A stretch of DNA of 10,500 nt, taken from Acidobacteriaceae bacterium (GTDB taxonomy: Bacteria; Acidobacteriota; Terriglobia; Terriglobales; Acidobacteriaceae). The notes beneath the pieces are model-generated. The model was given only the letters and a program-made list of their open reading frames with translations, made no database searches and was not told where the DNA came from. Each line of letters opens with the position of its first letter. The first letter of the stretch is position 1. Of this stretch, positions 1-6,067 are shown one piece after another. Where the stretch lies: NCBI GenBank assembly GCA_003135495.1, contig PLBX01000259.1, positions 1 through 10,500 of the forward strand, written 5' to 3'. Made by a program: the position numbers and the translations under genes.

Positions 1-252
1 TTTTAGTAGTCCATTCCGCCCATGCCACCGCCGCCACCCGGCATCGGCATCGCGTTCTCCTTCTTCGGACGCTCTGCGACCATGGCCTCGGTGAACTGCC
101 TCCACTGCCGCGGCTACGGACTCGGCGTCTGGCTTGGGCCAGCGAAAGTTGCCTGACATCTTCTGGAAGAAATCTTCGATGTCATTGCTCTTAGACAGTC
201 CTTCCTCTGGATTTTCGCCGGGAGCGGGCGGATTTCGATAGTCCTGTTTCAC
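1..252 (-). CDS. Small hypothetical ORF running off the left edge, fused out of frame to the groEL tail
   Basis: From a GTG at 250-252 the minus strand stays open for 84 codons to the window edge. The first 50 or so residues look protein-like: hydrophilic and Pro/Glu-rich (NPPAPGENPEEG), then SNDIEDFFQKMSGNFRWPKPD, then an Ala/Val segment. The last 28 residues are the groEL tail read in a wrong frame (Arg/Gly/Trp-rich) and have no recognisable meaning. This suggests a short gene whose 3' end was replaced by groEL DNA. It starts 36 bases after the stop of the TonB-like gene and in the same frame, so it could be co-transcribed with it. No strong Shine-Dalgarno is visible before the GTG. I do not recognise the family, and it may not be expressed. 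Confidence 0.35.
   Translation of the reverse strand, partial: MKQDYRNPPAPGENPEEGLSKSNDIEDFFQKMSGNFRWPKPDAESVAAAVEAVHRGHGRRASEEGERDADAGWRRWHGRNGLLK
3..95 (-). pseudogene. groEL: Orphan 3' tail of groEL (chaperonin GroEL C-terminus only)
   Basis: Read on the minus strand, this stretch encodes FTEAMVAERPKKENAMPMP followed by a glycine/methionine-rich end, GGGGGMGGMDY, and a TAA stop at 3-5. The TEAM(V/I)AE segment, the PKKE segment and the GGM repeat tail are hallmarks of the GroEL C-terminus. The rest of GroEL (over 500 residues) should lie to the right, but it is absent: in this frame a TAG stop occurs about nine codons before the homology begins, and no chaperonin-like sequence follows. It is therefore a remnant or a junction, not a working gene. 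Explanations include a partial duplication, a recombination scar, or an assembly join at a repeated groEL end. The groEL identification is secure; the origin of the fragment is not. Confidence 0.8.
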
Positions 253-288
253 GACAGCCTCATCCCGATATTCTAGAGAATTACTGGC

Positions 289-768
289 TCAGCGGATGGT
301 AAATCTTATCAAAGCTTCGGAGTCGGTGGGAACGCCGTTACACAGAGCCGGACGATAGCGCCAGTGGCCAATGGCCCTGAGCACGACAATGTTTTCGTCA
401 GGCCGATCGCTGTCGAGGACGAAGGCGCTGTGTACATGCCCGTCGATGCCAACGATAAAACTTACCTCGACATTGAGGTCGTCATTTTGAACGTGGAGGA
501 GCGGATCCGGGGTCAGGAGAGGATCGGGCGGATGCACGACTCCGCATTTCGGCACGGCGAGGGGTGACATTGGAGAAAACTCAGAGATGTGCGAAGGCGC
601 GCCACGCAATGTTTCTTCTGCCTGCGACAACGGCTTTCGAGACGATGGGACCGCGATCGTCGACGAGGCGGAAGACCACGCTGAGACAGGTAGATTTAGC
701 GTGGCAAGGATTGCAACTACACCCCACAGAGTCGCTTTTGTGCTCGGCCAGAGACACAGCATCAACAT
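289..768 (-). CDS. Small exported protein with TonB C-terminal-like domain
   Basis: The C-terminal 60 or so residues (VEVSFIVGIDGHVHSAFVL, then ALRAIGHWRYRPA-type sequence, CNGVP, and a closing RFTIR strand) follow the TonB_C/energy-transducer pattern seen in many acidobacterial proteins. In TonB systems this domain contacts TonB boxes of outer-membrane receptors. Using the ATG at 766-768 gives 159 residues, with a hydrophobic segment at about 13-30 (TLWGVVAILATLNLPVSA) that acts as signal peptide or anchor, a Ser/Pro-rich spacer, then the domain at about 97-159. The frame is open further to a TTG at 865-867, which would put 33 unusual residues before the signal, so I prefer the ATG; neither has a good ribosome site. 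The spacer is short for crossing the periplasm and ExbB/ExbD are not nearby, so classic energy transduction is uncertain. Cys residues at about 75 and 143 could form a disulfide. Confidence 0.65.
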   Translation of the reverse strand: MLMLCLWPSTKATLWGVVAILATLNLPVSAWSSASSTIAVPSSRKPLSQAEETLRGAPSHISEFSPMSPLAVPKCGVVHPPDPLLTPDPLLHVQNDDLNVEVSFIVGIDGHVHSAFVLDSDRPDENIVVLRAIGHWRYRPALCNGVPTDSEALIRFTIR

Positions 769-970
769 GAAACGGGCAATTGGCGTTCCAGTGGGGGCCA
801 AATCTAAGGAACTTACTATCAATGATTTAGATCGATTTGGCTTGGGATACGGCTCGGCAACGTGCAATTGATTGCAAAAACATCGAACCGCGCGGGGTCA
901 GGGGGCATTAGGGAAAACGAACGCCGGCATCGCCTGAAACGTAGTTTGAGGACCCGACCTAATTTGGTCC

Positions 971-2578
971 CTATTGTGGCAATTTATAAGCCGTATTTGC
1001 CTTCTCGGCGGTGAAATAAATGCTGTGTGTTTGAGGAGCAGTGCTGTAGTTATCCACGACGATCCCGCTCGGACCGCCGTTAATTGTTGTGGTGGTGAGC
1101 GAAGTATTGTTGGTCATTACTACCATGCAACCGTACGCGGTCCCCGTGCCGGTGCAGTCCTGTGTCAAGCCAAAGAAGAAGAAATCAGTTCCGCCATTGA
1201 TATTGGGATTGTAGAACTCTGTCCAATCGGTACATCGGGCGGCGGCAGAAGCGAGCAACTGCTGAGAGAATGAAGGCGTCGAATTCATAATTTTGCCTGA
1301 GAAACCAATGGAATATTGGTATGGAGTCGTGTCTCCTGAGCCAGTGCCACAGAGGTGAATAAATCCGCTCGACGGGTCGGTATAGTAATTATTATCAAAG
1401 GCGGGCTGATAAAGATAAAGCGCAGTCGTCGCCAAGGTTCCCCCGGCACCGAGGCGGACTTTCGCTAACTCACCCAAGGTGGAGGTATCGGCCTCAACGA
1501 GGACAGCCGAAGTGCCATCATTGGAGCTGACGACAAAAGTCGTGCCATTGGTGACATCGACCATTGGAGGAGCCTTGATTTGCGAGTAGGTGCCTTTCCC
1601 AACCGCCAGTTGCAAGTAAGCGCCATTGGATAGCTGGATTTGGTAAAGACTTCCGTTTCCGCTCCCAACCATCAATAAACCCGCTATGCCGCGGGTTGGA
1701 TCAAGAACCGGAGAGGTAAGCCGGTCATTCAGAGTGACGGTTACAGGAAAGCCGCCGCCAGCTACAACCGTGGGAGTTCCATGAAAAACGCCGGTGATTT
1801 TGTAAATCTTGCCGTCATCCGCGCCCACATAGGCGGTGTCGGAGACATAGTCCACCCAAGGCGAAGAGAGAGTGCTATCAGCGGACGAGAAGGTCACAGA
1901 GGTCATGGTGGGCGATGAGGCGTTGGAGATGCTACCTAGGTTTGTGATCGTTAGAACATGGAAGATTGACGCAGTTGTTGTACTTTCCACAAAGGCAATC
2001 TTGGTTCCGTCGTATGAAATCACCGGCGACGTTAGGATTTTGCCACCGGTTACGGTGGTGACGTTATAGGCGAACATTACCGTAGGAGCAGTTCGGTTAC
2101 AAAGGCTGGCGCCGGTTCCGGAATAGAGATTATTGAACCCAATAAGATTGGCCTGGCCACCGGTGACGCCTGAGGCTGCTATCCCGAAAACCACGTAGTC
2201 GTTAAGGCAACTGGGAGCAAGGCTGGGATCAAAAGAATATTTGGCAGGATACATATTTGCAGAAACGTGCCCCTTAACCAGGGAAACATTCCAATCGCTA
2301 CTGCTGGAGTTATTAATGGCTGAAGTCGCCTGGGCCAAGTCCGGCGAAGCCTGTGAGTTCTGACTGTGCCAACGCTGCATGGCCTGATAGCGAACGCGAG
2401 GATCGTTCATCATTTCCGGGTGCTGCGCCACAGTATCCCGCGAAACCACAATATGGTGGGTAGACCAATCCTGCGGAACTCCCATGTGGGACGGAGTAAC
2501 CTCGACCTGCGCCCACATACTCGGTACCAAGGCAAATACACACAAGACAATTACCACGCAACTAACGCTGGGCCTCAC
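971..2578 (-). CDS. Secreted beta-propeller-like protein of unknown function
   Basis: 535 residues with a clear signal peptide at 1-23 (hydrophobic VVIVLCVFALVPS, cleavage likely after MWA). The start is GTG at 2576-2578, with an excellent ribosome site, GGGAGGT, five bases upstream. After a polar N-terminal 100 residues, a repeated pattern of a Pro/Asp turn followed by a strand and a Gly-rich turn recurs: SPVISYDG (184), SPWVDYV (239), SPVLDPT (289), PPMVDVT (337), QPAFDNN (391), DWTEFYN (451) and GIVVDNY (504). Spacing is about 48-60 residues, as expected for propeller blades. Lines such as VGADDGKIYKITG and VGSGNGSLYQIQL resemble PQQ/WD-type blades. Six scattered cysteines fit an exported, disulfide-containing protein. 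No catalytic motif is visible. It is probably monocistronic or leads the leftward group; 203 bases separate it from the TonB-like gene. The blade assignment is inference. Confidence 0.75.
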   Translation of the reverse strand: MRPSVSCVVIVLCVFALVPSMWAQVEVTPSHMGVPQDWSTHHIVVSRDTVAQHPEMMNDPRVRYQAMQRWHSQNSQASPDLAQATSAINNSSSSDWNVSLVKGHVSANMYPAKYSFDPSLAPSCLNDYVVFGIAASGVTGGQANLIGFNNLYSGTGASLCNRTAPTVMFAYNVTTVTGGKILTSPVISYDGTKIAFVESTTTASIFHVLTITNLGSISNASSPTMTSVTFSSADSTLSSPWVDYVSDTAYVGADDGKIYKITGVFHGTPTVVAGGGFPVTVTLNDRLTSPVLDPTRGIAGLLMVGSGNGSLYQIQLSNGAYLQLAVGKGTYSQIKAPPMVDVTNGTTFVVSSNDGTSAVLVEADTSTLGELAKVRLGAGGTLATTALYLYQPAFDNNYYTDPSSGFIHLCGTGSGDTTPYQYSIGFSGKIMNSTPSFSQQLLASAAARCTDWTEFYNPNINGGTDFFFFGLTQDCTGTGTAYGCMVVMTNNTSLTTTTINGGPSGIVVDNYSTAPQTHSIYFTAEKANTAYKLPQ

Positions 2579-2606
2579 AGCTACCTCCCGAGATTTGATT
2601 GCGGCT

Positions 2607-2637
2607 ATTGTAGCGTTATTTCAGCCACGTCGGGCAA
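2607..2637 (-). promoter_or_regulatory. Possible sigma70-type promoter for the secreted propeller gene
   Basis: On the minus strand a TACAAT box (2607-2612) lies 19 bases after TTGCCC (2632-2637), with the GTG start about 30 bases further on. The -10 box matches the consensus at five of six positions and the -35 at four of six. The spacing is slightly long, so this is a weak call. Confidence 0.25.
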
Positions 2638-2765
2638 CTGAATTCGGAAAAGAAGTTCCATCGGTATGCAGAAAATTGGCCCGAGACAGGTCGCAGATTC
2701 ATACAAAAGTAATGGGACCGCGCGTCATCAAACGGACTTCGGATGAACTTACTTTCGCTTTGGAG

Positions 2766-2814
2766 GGGGGTATGGAACAATAGAGCACCCCCGGCGAAAT
2801 CACATAAATCCGGG
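2766..2814 (+). promoter_or_regulatory. Leader with two overlapping, mutually exclusive GC hairpins upstream of the nickel permease
   Basis: GGGGGT (2766-2771) can pair with ACCCCC (2787-2792), a 6-bp stem with a 15-base loop. CCCGG (2790-2794) can instead pair with CCGGG (2810-2814), a 5-bp all-GC stem with a 15-base loop. The two stems share 2790-2792 and cannot both form. The second is followed by TTCCTTTT (2821-2828). This resembles a simple antiterminator/terminator arrangement ahead of the start at 2849. The stems are short and no known riboswitch class is recognised, so a regulatory role is speculative. Confidence 0.3.
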
Positions 2815-2825
2815 CCGACCTTCCT

Positions 2826-2847
2826 TTTGAAACAAATTTGAAACAAA
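2826..2847 (+). repeat. Perfect 11-bp tandem duplication directly before the permease start codon
   Basis: The unit TTTGAAACAAA occurs twice without a gap (2826-2836 and 2837-2847), one base before the ATG at 2849. It occupies the place where a Shine-Dalgarno would be and contains no GGAG-like core, leaving an A/T-rich, probably unstructured initiation region. Confidence 0.9.
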
Positions 2848-2848
2848 G

Positions 2849-3595
2849 ATGACAGCAACAGCCAACAGCCTTCAACTGGCACTTCTATCGGCGGCGATAC
2901 TCGGCTTTCGTCATGGCTTCGACTATGACCATATTGCTGCCATATCCGATATAACCAGCGTGCAAACCGACCGCTGGCGGGGTATGCGGCTGGGTCTGAT
3001 GTACGCGCTCGGGCACGCAGCCATGGTTGCGTTGCTGGGAAGCGCTGTCATAATTTTCCAGCTTTCGCTGCCGCATGGCATTGACCGGCTCGCCGAACGA
3101 TTAGTAGGACTGACTTTGTTGGTTCTTGGCGTGTATGTTCTGGGATCGCTGTTCAGCGGAAGACCCACGCCCCGCAGCCGATTTCACGTGATGGCCGGCG
3201 CATTCCGCTGGCTTCACTGGAAGATGAAAAGCCAGTTGCACGATCACGATATTCCGCGGCCAGCAGTTACGACGTGGAATTACAGTTGGAGATCCGTTTT
3301 CATGATCGGGGTAGTCCACGGCCTGGGCGCCGAAACACCGAGCCAACTCATGATCTTCCTGCTGGCCGCCAATCTTGGCGGAGTTGGAAAAGGCTTTATT
3401 GGGCTCGCGATGTTTCTCGCGGGACTGTTGGCGATGAATACAGTGATGACCGCCTCAGCAGTTGGGCTATTTGGTTTCAGCTCGCGCCTGCCGCGCTTTC
3501 AGTTTGTTGTCACCGCGCTAACTGCACTCTACAGCCTCACGGTGGGCGCATTCTTTCTCTTTGGATCGTCCGGTATTTTGCCCCCGCTCGGGTGA
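2849..3595 (+). CDS. Nickel/cobalt permease, NiCoT/NicO family
   Basis: 248-residue integral membrane protein for uptake (or possibly efflux) of Ni2+/Co2+ across the inner membrane. The signature HX4DH motif is present in the first membrane segment (RHGFDYDHIAAISD, His22, Asp27, His28); in NiCoT proteins these residues bind the metal. The second family motif appears as LGHAAMV (54-60) and the third as HGLGAETPSQ (157-166). About six or seven membrane segments are visible, with a cytoplasmic loop (about 103-148) carrying a His/Asp cluster, HDHD (131-134). The start is the only in-frame option, because a TGA lies 21 bases upstream and the metal motif begins at residue 22. There is no Shine-Dalgarno. 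No urease, hydrogenase or cobalamin gene is in the window to say which metal it serves. It is a single gene, divergent from the secreted propeller gene. Confidence 0.85.
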   Translation: MTATANSLQLALLSAAILGFRHGFDYDHIAAISDITSVQTDRWRGMRLGLMYALGHAAMVALLGSAVIIFQLSLPHGIDRLAERLVGLTLLVLGVYVLGSLFSGRPTPRSRFHVMAGAFRWLHWKMKSQLHDHDIPRPAVTTWNYSWRSVFMIGVVHGLGAETPSQLMIFLLAANLGGVGKGFIGLAMFLAGLLAMNTVMTASAVGLFGFSSRLPRFQFVVTALTALYSLTVGAFFLFGSSGILPPLG

Positions 3596-3628
3596 AAATC
3601 TCTCGATCCTTCGTAGCGTGAACGCGCA

Positions 3629-3717
3629 GTTATCCGCGGGTCACGATTCTGCGTGAGAACGTAACCCTCCGACTGTAATGCGTCGCACAATATTTCAAAG
3701 CGTTATTTGCGGGTTAC
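3629..3717 (+). repeat. Pair of imperfect 16-bp direct repeats with an inverted partner
   Basis: GTTATCCGCGGGTCAC (3629-3644) and GTTATTTGCGGGTTAC (3702-3717) match at 13 of 16 positions. The end of the second copy, GGGTTAC, is also the reverse complement of GTAACCC at 3661-3667. Repeated half-sites upstream of a promoter are typical of regulator binding, but nothing identifies a regulator. Confidence 0.45.
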
Positions 3718-3718
3718 A

Positions 3719-3739
3719 CAAGGTTAGGTAAGAACCTTG
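3719..3739 (+). promoter_or_regulatory. 7-bp inverted repeat (hairpin or operator)
   Basis: CAAGGTT (3719-3725) and AACCTTG (3733-3739) are perfect inverted copies around a 7-base spacer. No T tract follows, so it is a poor intrinsic terminator for the permease gene. It sits just upstream of the promoter at 3753-3782 and may be a protein-binding site. Confidence 0.4.
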
Positions 3740-3752
3740 AGAAGTAATAATT

Positions 3753-3782
3753 CTGACAAATACCCGGAGTTAGTAATACAAT
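3753..3782 (+). promoter_or_regulatory. Sigma70-type promoter for the small basic protein gene
   Basis: CTGACA (3753-3758) and TACAAT (3777-3782) each match the consensus at five of six positions and are 18 bases apart. The predicted transcription start, about 3789-3790, leaves a 5' leader of about 25 bases before the ATG at 3814. Confidence 0.5.
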
Positions 3783-3789
3783 TGCCCAC

Positions 3790-3810
3790 GGTAACTTACC
3801 CGAGGGGGTA
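3790..3810 (+). promoter_or_regulatory. Operator-like palindrome overlapping a small hairpin around the ribosome site
   Basis: GGTAACTTACC (3790-3800) is a perfect 5-bp inverted repeat around one base, placed at the predicted transcription start. TACCC (3797-3801) can also pair with GGGTA (3806-3810). The two pairings share 3797-3800. The ribosome site GAGGGGG (3802-3808) lies in the loop and right arm of the second hairpin, six bases before the ATG. The geometry suits autoregulation by a DNA- or RNA-binding product, but the stems are short. Confidence 0.35.
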
Positions 3811-3813
3811 TTA

Positions 3814-4059
3814 ATGACGAATATTGCAAAGGCGATCGACCGGCTCCGCGAGGAACGCCGGGATGCTCAGAACCAAGTCCAAAAACTTGGGGAAGCTATT
3901 TCAGTTCTGGAAAAGCTTACTCGAGGAACGGGCGCAACCACGCTCGCAGGCGCGTCTCAGCGCGGCAGGCGTGTGCTTTCAGCGGCAGGCAGACGGAGAA
4001 TTTCTTTGGCTCAGAAAGCACGTTGGGCGAAGATCCGACAAACGAAAAAAGCGGCCTAA
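3814..4059 (+). CDS. Small basic coiled-coil protein, putative nucleic-acid binding
   Basis: 81 residues with a strong ribosome site (GAGGGGG). Residues 1-36 form a charged amphipathic helix suited to a coiled coil (IAKAIDRLREERRDAQNQVQ, then LGEAISVLEKL). A flexible Gly/Thr/Ala linker follows at 37-50. The last 30 residues are strongly basic and include RRISLAQKARWAKIR (61-75) and a KKAA end. As I recall, this layout, an N-terminal dimerising helix plus a conserved AQKARWAKIR-type tail, recurs in acidobacterial genomes without an assigned function. Its size, charge and helix-linker-basic tail resemble nucleoid-associated or small regulatory DNA-binding proteins; that is inference. The gene is single, has its own promoter and a downstream hairpin, and converges on pntB. 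Confidence 0.8.
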   Translation: MTNIAKAIDRLREERRDAQNQVQKLGEAISVLEKLTRGTGATTLAGASQRGRRVLSAAGRRRISLAQKARWAKIRQTKKAA

Positions 4060-4067
4060 TGGCCAGA

Positions 4068-4126
4068 CGGGCCCTAGATTTCGCGAGCTTCCCCTCGCGA
4101 AACTGGCCCGCCCTGCCATTTTTGTT
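4068..4126 (+). terminator. Intrinsic terminator after the small basic protein gene
   Basis: TTTCGCGAG (4079-4087) and CTCGCGAAA (4094-4102) form a perfect 9-bp stem with a 6-base loop. An outer stem CGGGCC (4068-4073) with GGCCCG (4105-4110) extends it past a small internal loop. ATTTTTGTTT follows at 4117-4126. The 6-7 base gap between stem and T run is longer than ideal, but the hairpin is very stable and lies ten bases after the stop codon. Confidence 0.7.
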
Positions 4127-4180
4127 TCACGCGAATCGTTCTACTCGCCCTTTTCGGCCGGACCTCAAACCTTCAATCTT

Positions 4181-4238
4181 TGTCATCTCGACCGAAGCGA
4201 GGGATCTGCATCCGTCGCTTCTACGGGTACTCGTAGAA
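4181..4238. repeat. REP-like intergenic repeat element with 7-bp hairpin
   Basis: TGTCATCTCGACCGAAGCG and the following AGGGATCTGCA (4181-4210) have the form of the widespread GTCATCCTGAGCGAAGCGAAGGATCTG-type intergenic repeat, which reads as HLDRSEGSA when translated. It is followed by TTCTACG (4219-4225) and CGTAGAA (4232-4238), a perfect 7-bp inverted repeat that could form a hairpin at the 3' end of the pnt transcript. Assignment to a genome-wide repeat family comes from memory; only one copy is seen here. Confidence 0.5.
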
Positions 4239-4268
4239 CTGTGAGAAGCAAATCCATTGGCCTGCTAT

Positions 4269-5666
4269 CTAACCGTGCCCACCGCTGAGTTCGCGCACGA
4301 TGCTTCCGACGAACGCCTTCGCATCTCCAAATAACATGAGAGTGTTATCGAGATAATACAAGGGGTTATCGATGCCCGCGAAGCCTGGATTCATGCTGCG
4401 CTTTATGACCATCACGGTATGCGCTTTGTCCACATCGAGAATGGGCATACCATAGATAGGACTGGAATGGTCGGAGCGGGCGGCCGGGTTAGTAACGTCG
4501 TTTGCGCCGATCACCAGGGCAACATCGGTCTGCGGAAAGTCGCCGTTGATCTCGTCCATTTCGATCAGCCGATCGTATGGAATATCTGCTTCGGCCAGCA
4601 ATACATTCATGTGGCCGGGCATGCGTCCGGCAACGGGATGGATGGCGAAGCGAACATCGACGCCGCGTTTGCTTAAACTATCGAACAATTCGCGTACTTT
4701 ATGTTGCGCCTGCGCGACAGCCATGCCGTATCCGGGGACGATGATGACCCGACTGGCTGCGGATAGGATTGCAGCCGCCTCCTCCGGGGTGGCGCTGCGA
4801 ATGGGCTTTGCTTCCTCTGTTGCCGTGGCCGATGCCTGCACCTGTCCGAAGGCGCCGAAGAGCACGTTGGTGAACGAGCGATTCATCGCCTTCGACATGA
4901 TGATCGACAGAATAAGTCCCGACGATCCGTCGAGTGCGCCGGCTATGATGAGCAGTTTGCTGTCAAGCACAAAGCCCATGGCTGCTGCGGATAAACCTGC
5001 ATAGCCGTTCAGCAGCGAAATTACCGTGGGCATGTCCGCGCCACCGATGGGGATAATCAGCAACACGCCGAAAGTCAAGGCGATCAGGATCATGAACGGA
5101 AACAAGGTCCTCGATTCAGGATGTACGATCAGCCATACGGCAATTACTAACGCCGCCACGAGAAGCAAGAAGTTAACGAGATTCTGACCCTTATAAGTTA
5201 GAGGACGCTGCGGCAGAATTTCCTGCAGCTTGCCGGCGGCCATCAAACTTCCGGTAACGGTCAAGCCGCCGAGGATAACCTCGATGGACAGCACTGACAT
5301 CATGAAGCGCGAGATGCCAGGTGAACGCAGATAAAATTCGGCGGAGCCGACGAGCGTGACGCAGAGCGCTCCGAAGGCGTGACTGAGCGCGGTTCGCTGC
5401 GGAACGGCGGTCATCGCAACGCGTCCGAGCGGAACGCCAATGATCGTGCCGAGTACGAGCGCGATGGCGATTAGTTTGTAATCGATGATGCCGTGGTGCA
5501 GAAGGGTGCCGCAGATGGCGAGCACCATGCCCACTTCGCCCGCCCAGATGCCATGACGGGCGGTGGTTGGCGAGCTCATCCACTTCAACGAAAGTATGAA
5601 GAGGACGCTGGCAACGAGATATAAGAGTTCGATGACGACTTGGCCGCCGGCGAGTTCAGGTGTCAT
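4269..5666 (-). CDS. pntB: NAD(P) transhydrogenase subunit beta
   Basis: 465 residues, full length for PntB. The N-terminal half (1-270) is a multi-helix membrane domain carrying the proton path, including His96 in TALSHAFGAL, which aligns with the functional His91 of E. coli PntB, and GGADMPTVISLLNGYAG (208-224). The C-terminal domain III (about 300-465) binds NADP(H): PGYGMAVAQAQHKV (311-324), HPVAGRMPGHMNVLLAEA (343-360), GANDVTNPAA (387-396) and KRSMNPGFAG (422-431). With the alpha subunits it couples proton entry to hydride transfer from NADH to NADP+. Its ATG directly follows the pntA2 stop (TAGATG) with no separate ribosome site, which implies translational coupling. One oddity is Asp246 in GALDGSSG within a membrane helix, where E. 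coli has Val. Confidence 0.96.
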   Translation of the reverse strand: MTPELAGGQVVIELLYLVASVLFILSLKWMSSPTTARHGIWAGEVGMVLAICGTLLHHGIIDYKLIAIALVLGTIIGVPLGRVAMTAVPQRTALSHAFGALCVTLVGSAEFYLRSPGISRFMMSVLSIEVILGGLTVTGSLMAAGKLQEILPQRPLTYKGQNLVNFLLLVAALVIAVWLIVHPESRTLFPFMILIALTFGVLLIIPIGGADMPTVISLLNGYAGLSAAAMGFVLDSKLLIIAGALDGSSGLILSIIMSKAMNRSFTNVLFGAFGQVQASATATEEAKPIRSATPEEAAAILSAASRVIIVPGYGMAVAQAQHKVRELFDSLSKRGVDVRFAIHPVAGRMPGHMNVLLAEADIPYDRLIEMDEINGDFPQTDVALVIGANDVTNPAARSDHSSPIYGMPILDVDKAHTVMVIKRSMNPGFAGIDNPLYYLDNTLMLFGDAKAFVGSIVRELSGGHG

Positions 5667-5981
5667 CTATTTCGCCGCCGTTTTAGCCGCGGGACGGCTG
5701 GATTTAAACATTTTCAACATGCGGTCGGTGATCAGGAAGCCTCCGACGATGTTGCTGGTAGCAGCAACTACGGCTATGAATCCGAAGATCGCAGAGAGTT
5801 GGCTTTTATGTTCGCCGACTAGGAGGATCGCTCCCACCACAGCGATGGCGTCGAGAGCATTGGTGAGCGACATCAAGGGCGTGTGCAAGAGCGGCGAGAC
5901 ACGCCGGATGACTTCAAAACCGATGAAGCCGGCGAGCACAAAAATAAACAGTGCGTTGATCAGACTTGAACTGCTGTTCAT
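5667..5981 (-). CDS. pntA2: NAD(P) transhydrogenase subunit alpha part 2 (membrane part)
   Basis: 104 residues forming the separate membrane piece of the alpha subunit in split-type transhydrogenases; in E. coli it is fused to the NAD-binding part. Three or four hydrophobic helices are visible: 7-22, about 40-56 (LDAIAVVGAILLVG) and 62-84 (the last sometimes counted as two). They frame the conserved stretch GFEVIRRVSPLLHTPLMSLTN (21-41) and the closing NIVGGFLITDRMLKMF (78-93). A Lys/Ala-rich tail ends the protein. The ATG at 5979-5981 has AGAGGAAAG directly upstream. It lies 85 bases after pntA1 and abuts pntB. Confidence 0.93.
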   Translation of the reverse strand: MNSSSSLINALFIFVLAGFIGFEVIRRVSPLLHTPLMSLTNALDAIAVVGAILLVGEHKSQLSAIFGFIAVVAATSNIVGGFLITDRMLKMFKSSRPAAKTAAK

Positions 5982-6067
5982 CTTTCCTCTTTCTGAATCT
6001 CACAAATAAATCTTGCTGATGGTGGCGCCGGCGTCCCGGTCCGACTGACGGGTCTAGTCCGCGAATT

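Noticed and set aside
364..871. Rightward ORFs of 67-94 residues
   Set aside because: They are opposite-strand readings of the TonB_C-like gene, which has clear family support on the minus strand.
949..973. GGACC/GGTCC inverted repeat just past the propeller gene stop as a terminator
   Set aside because: Only five base pairs with an 11-base loop and no T tract on the minus strand.
4546..5004. 152-residue rightward ORF and other long frames opposite pntB and pntA1
   Set aside because: Antisense shadows of strongly conserved transhydrogenase genes; composition is unlike a protein.
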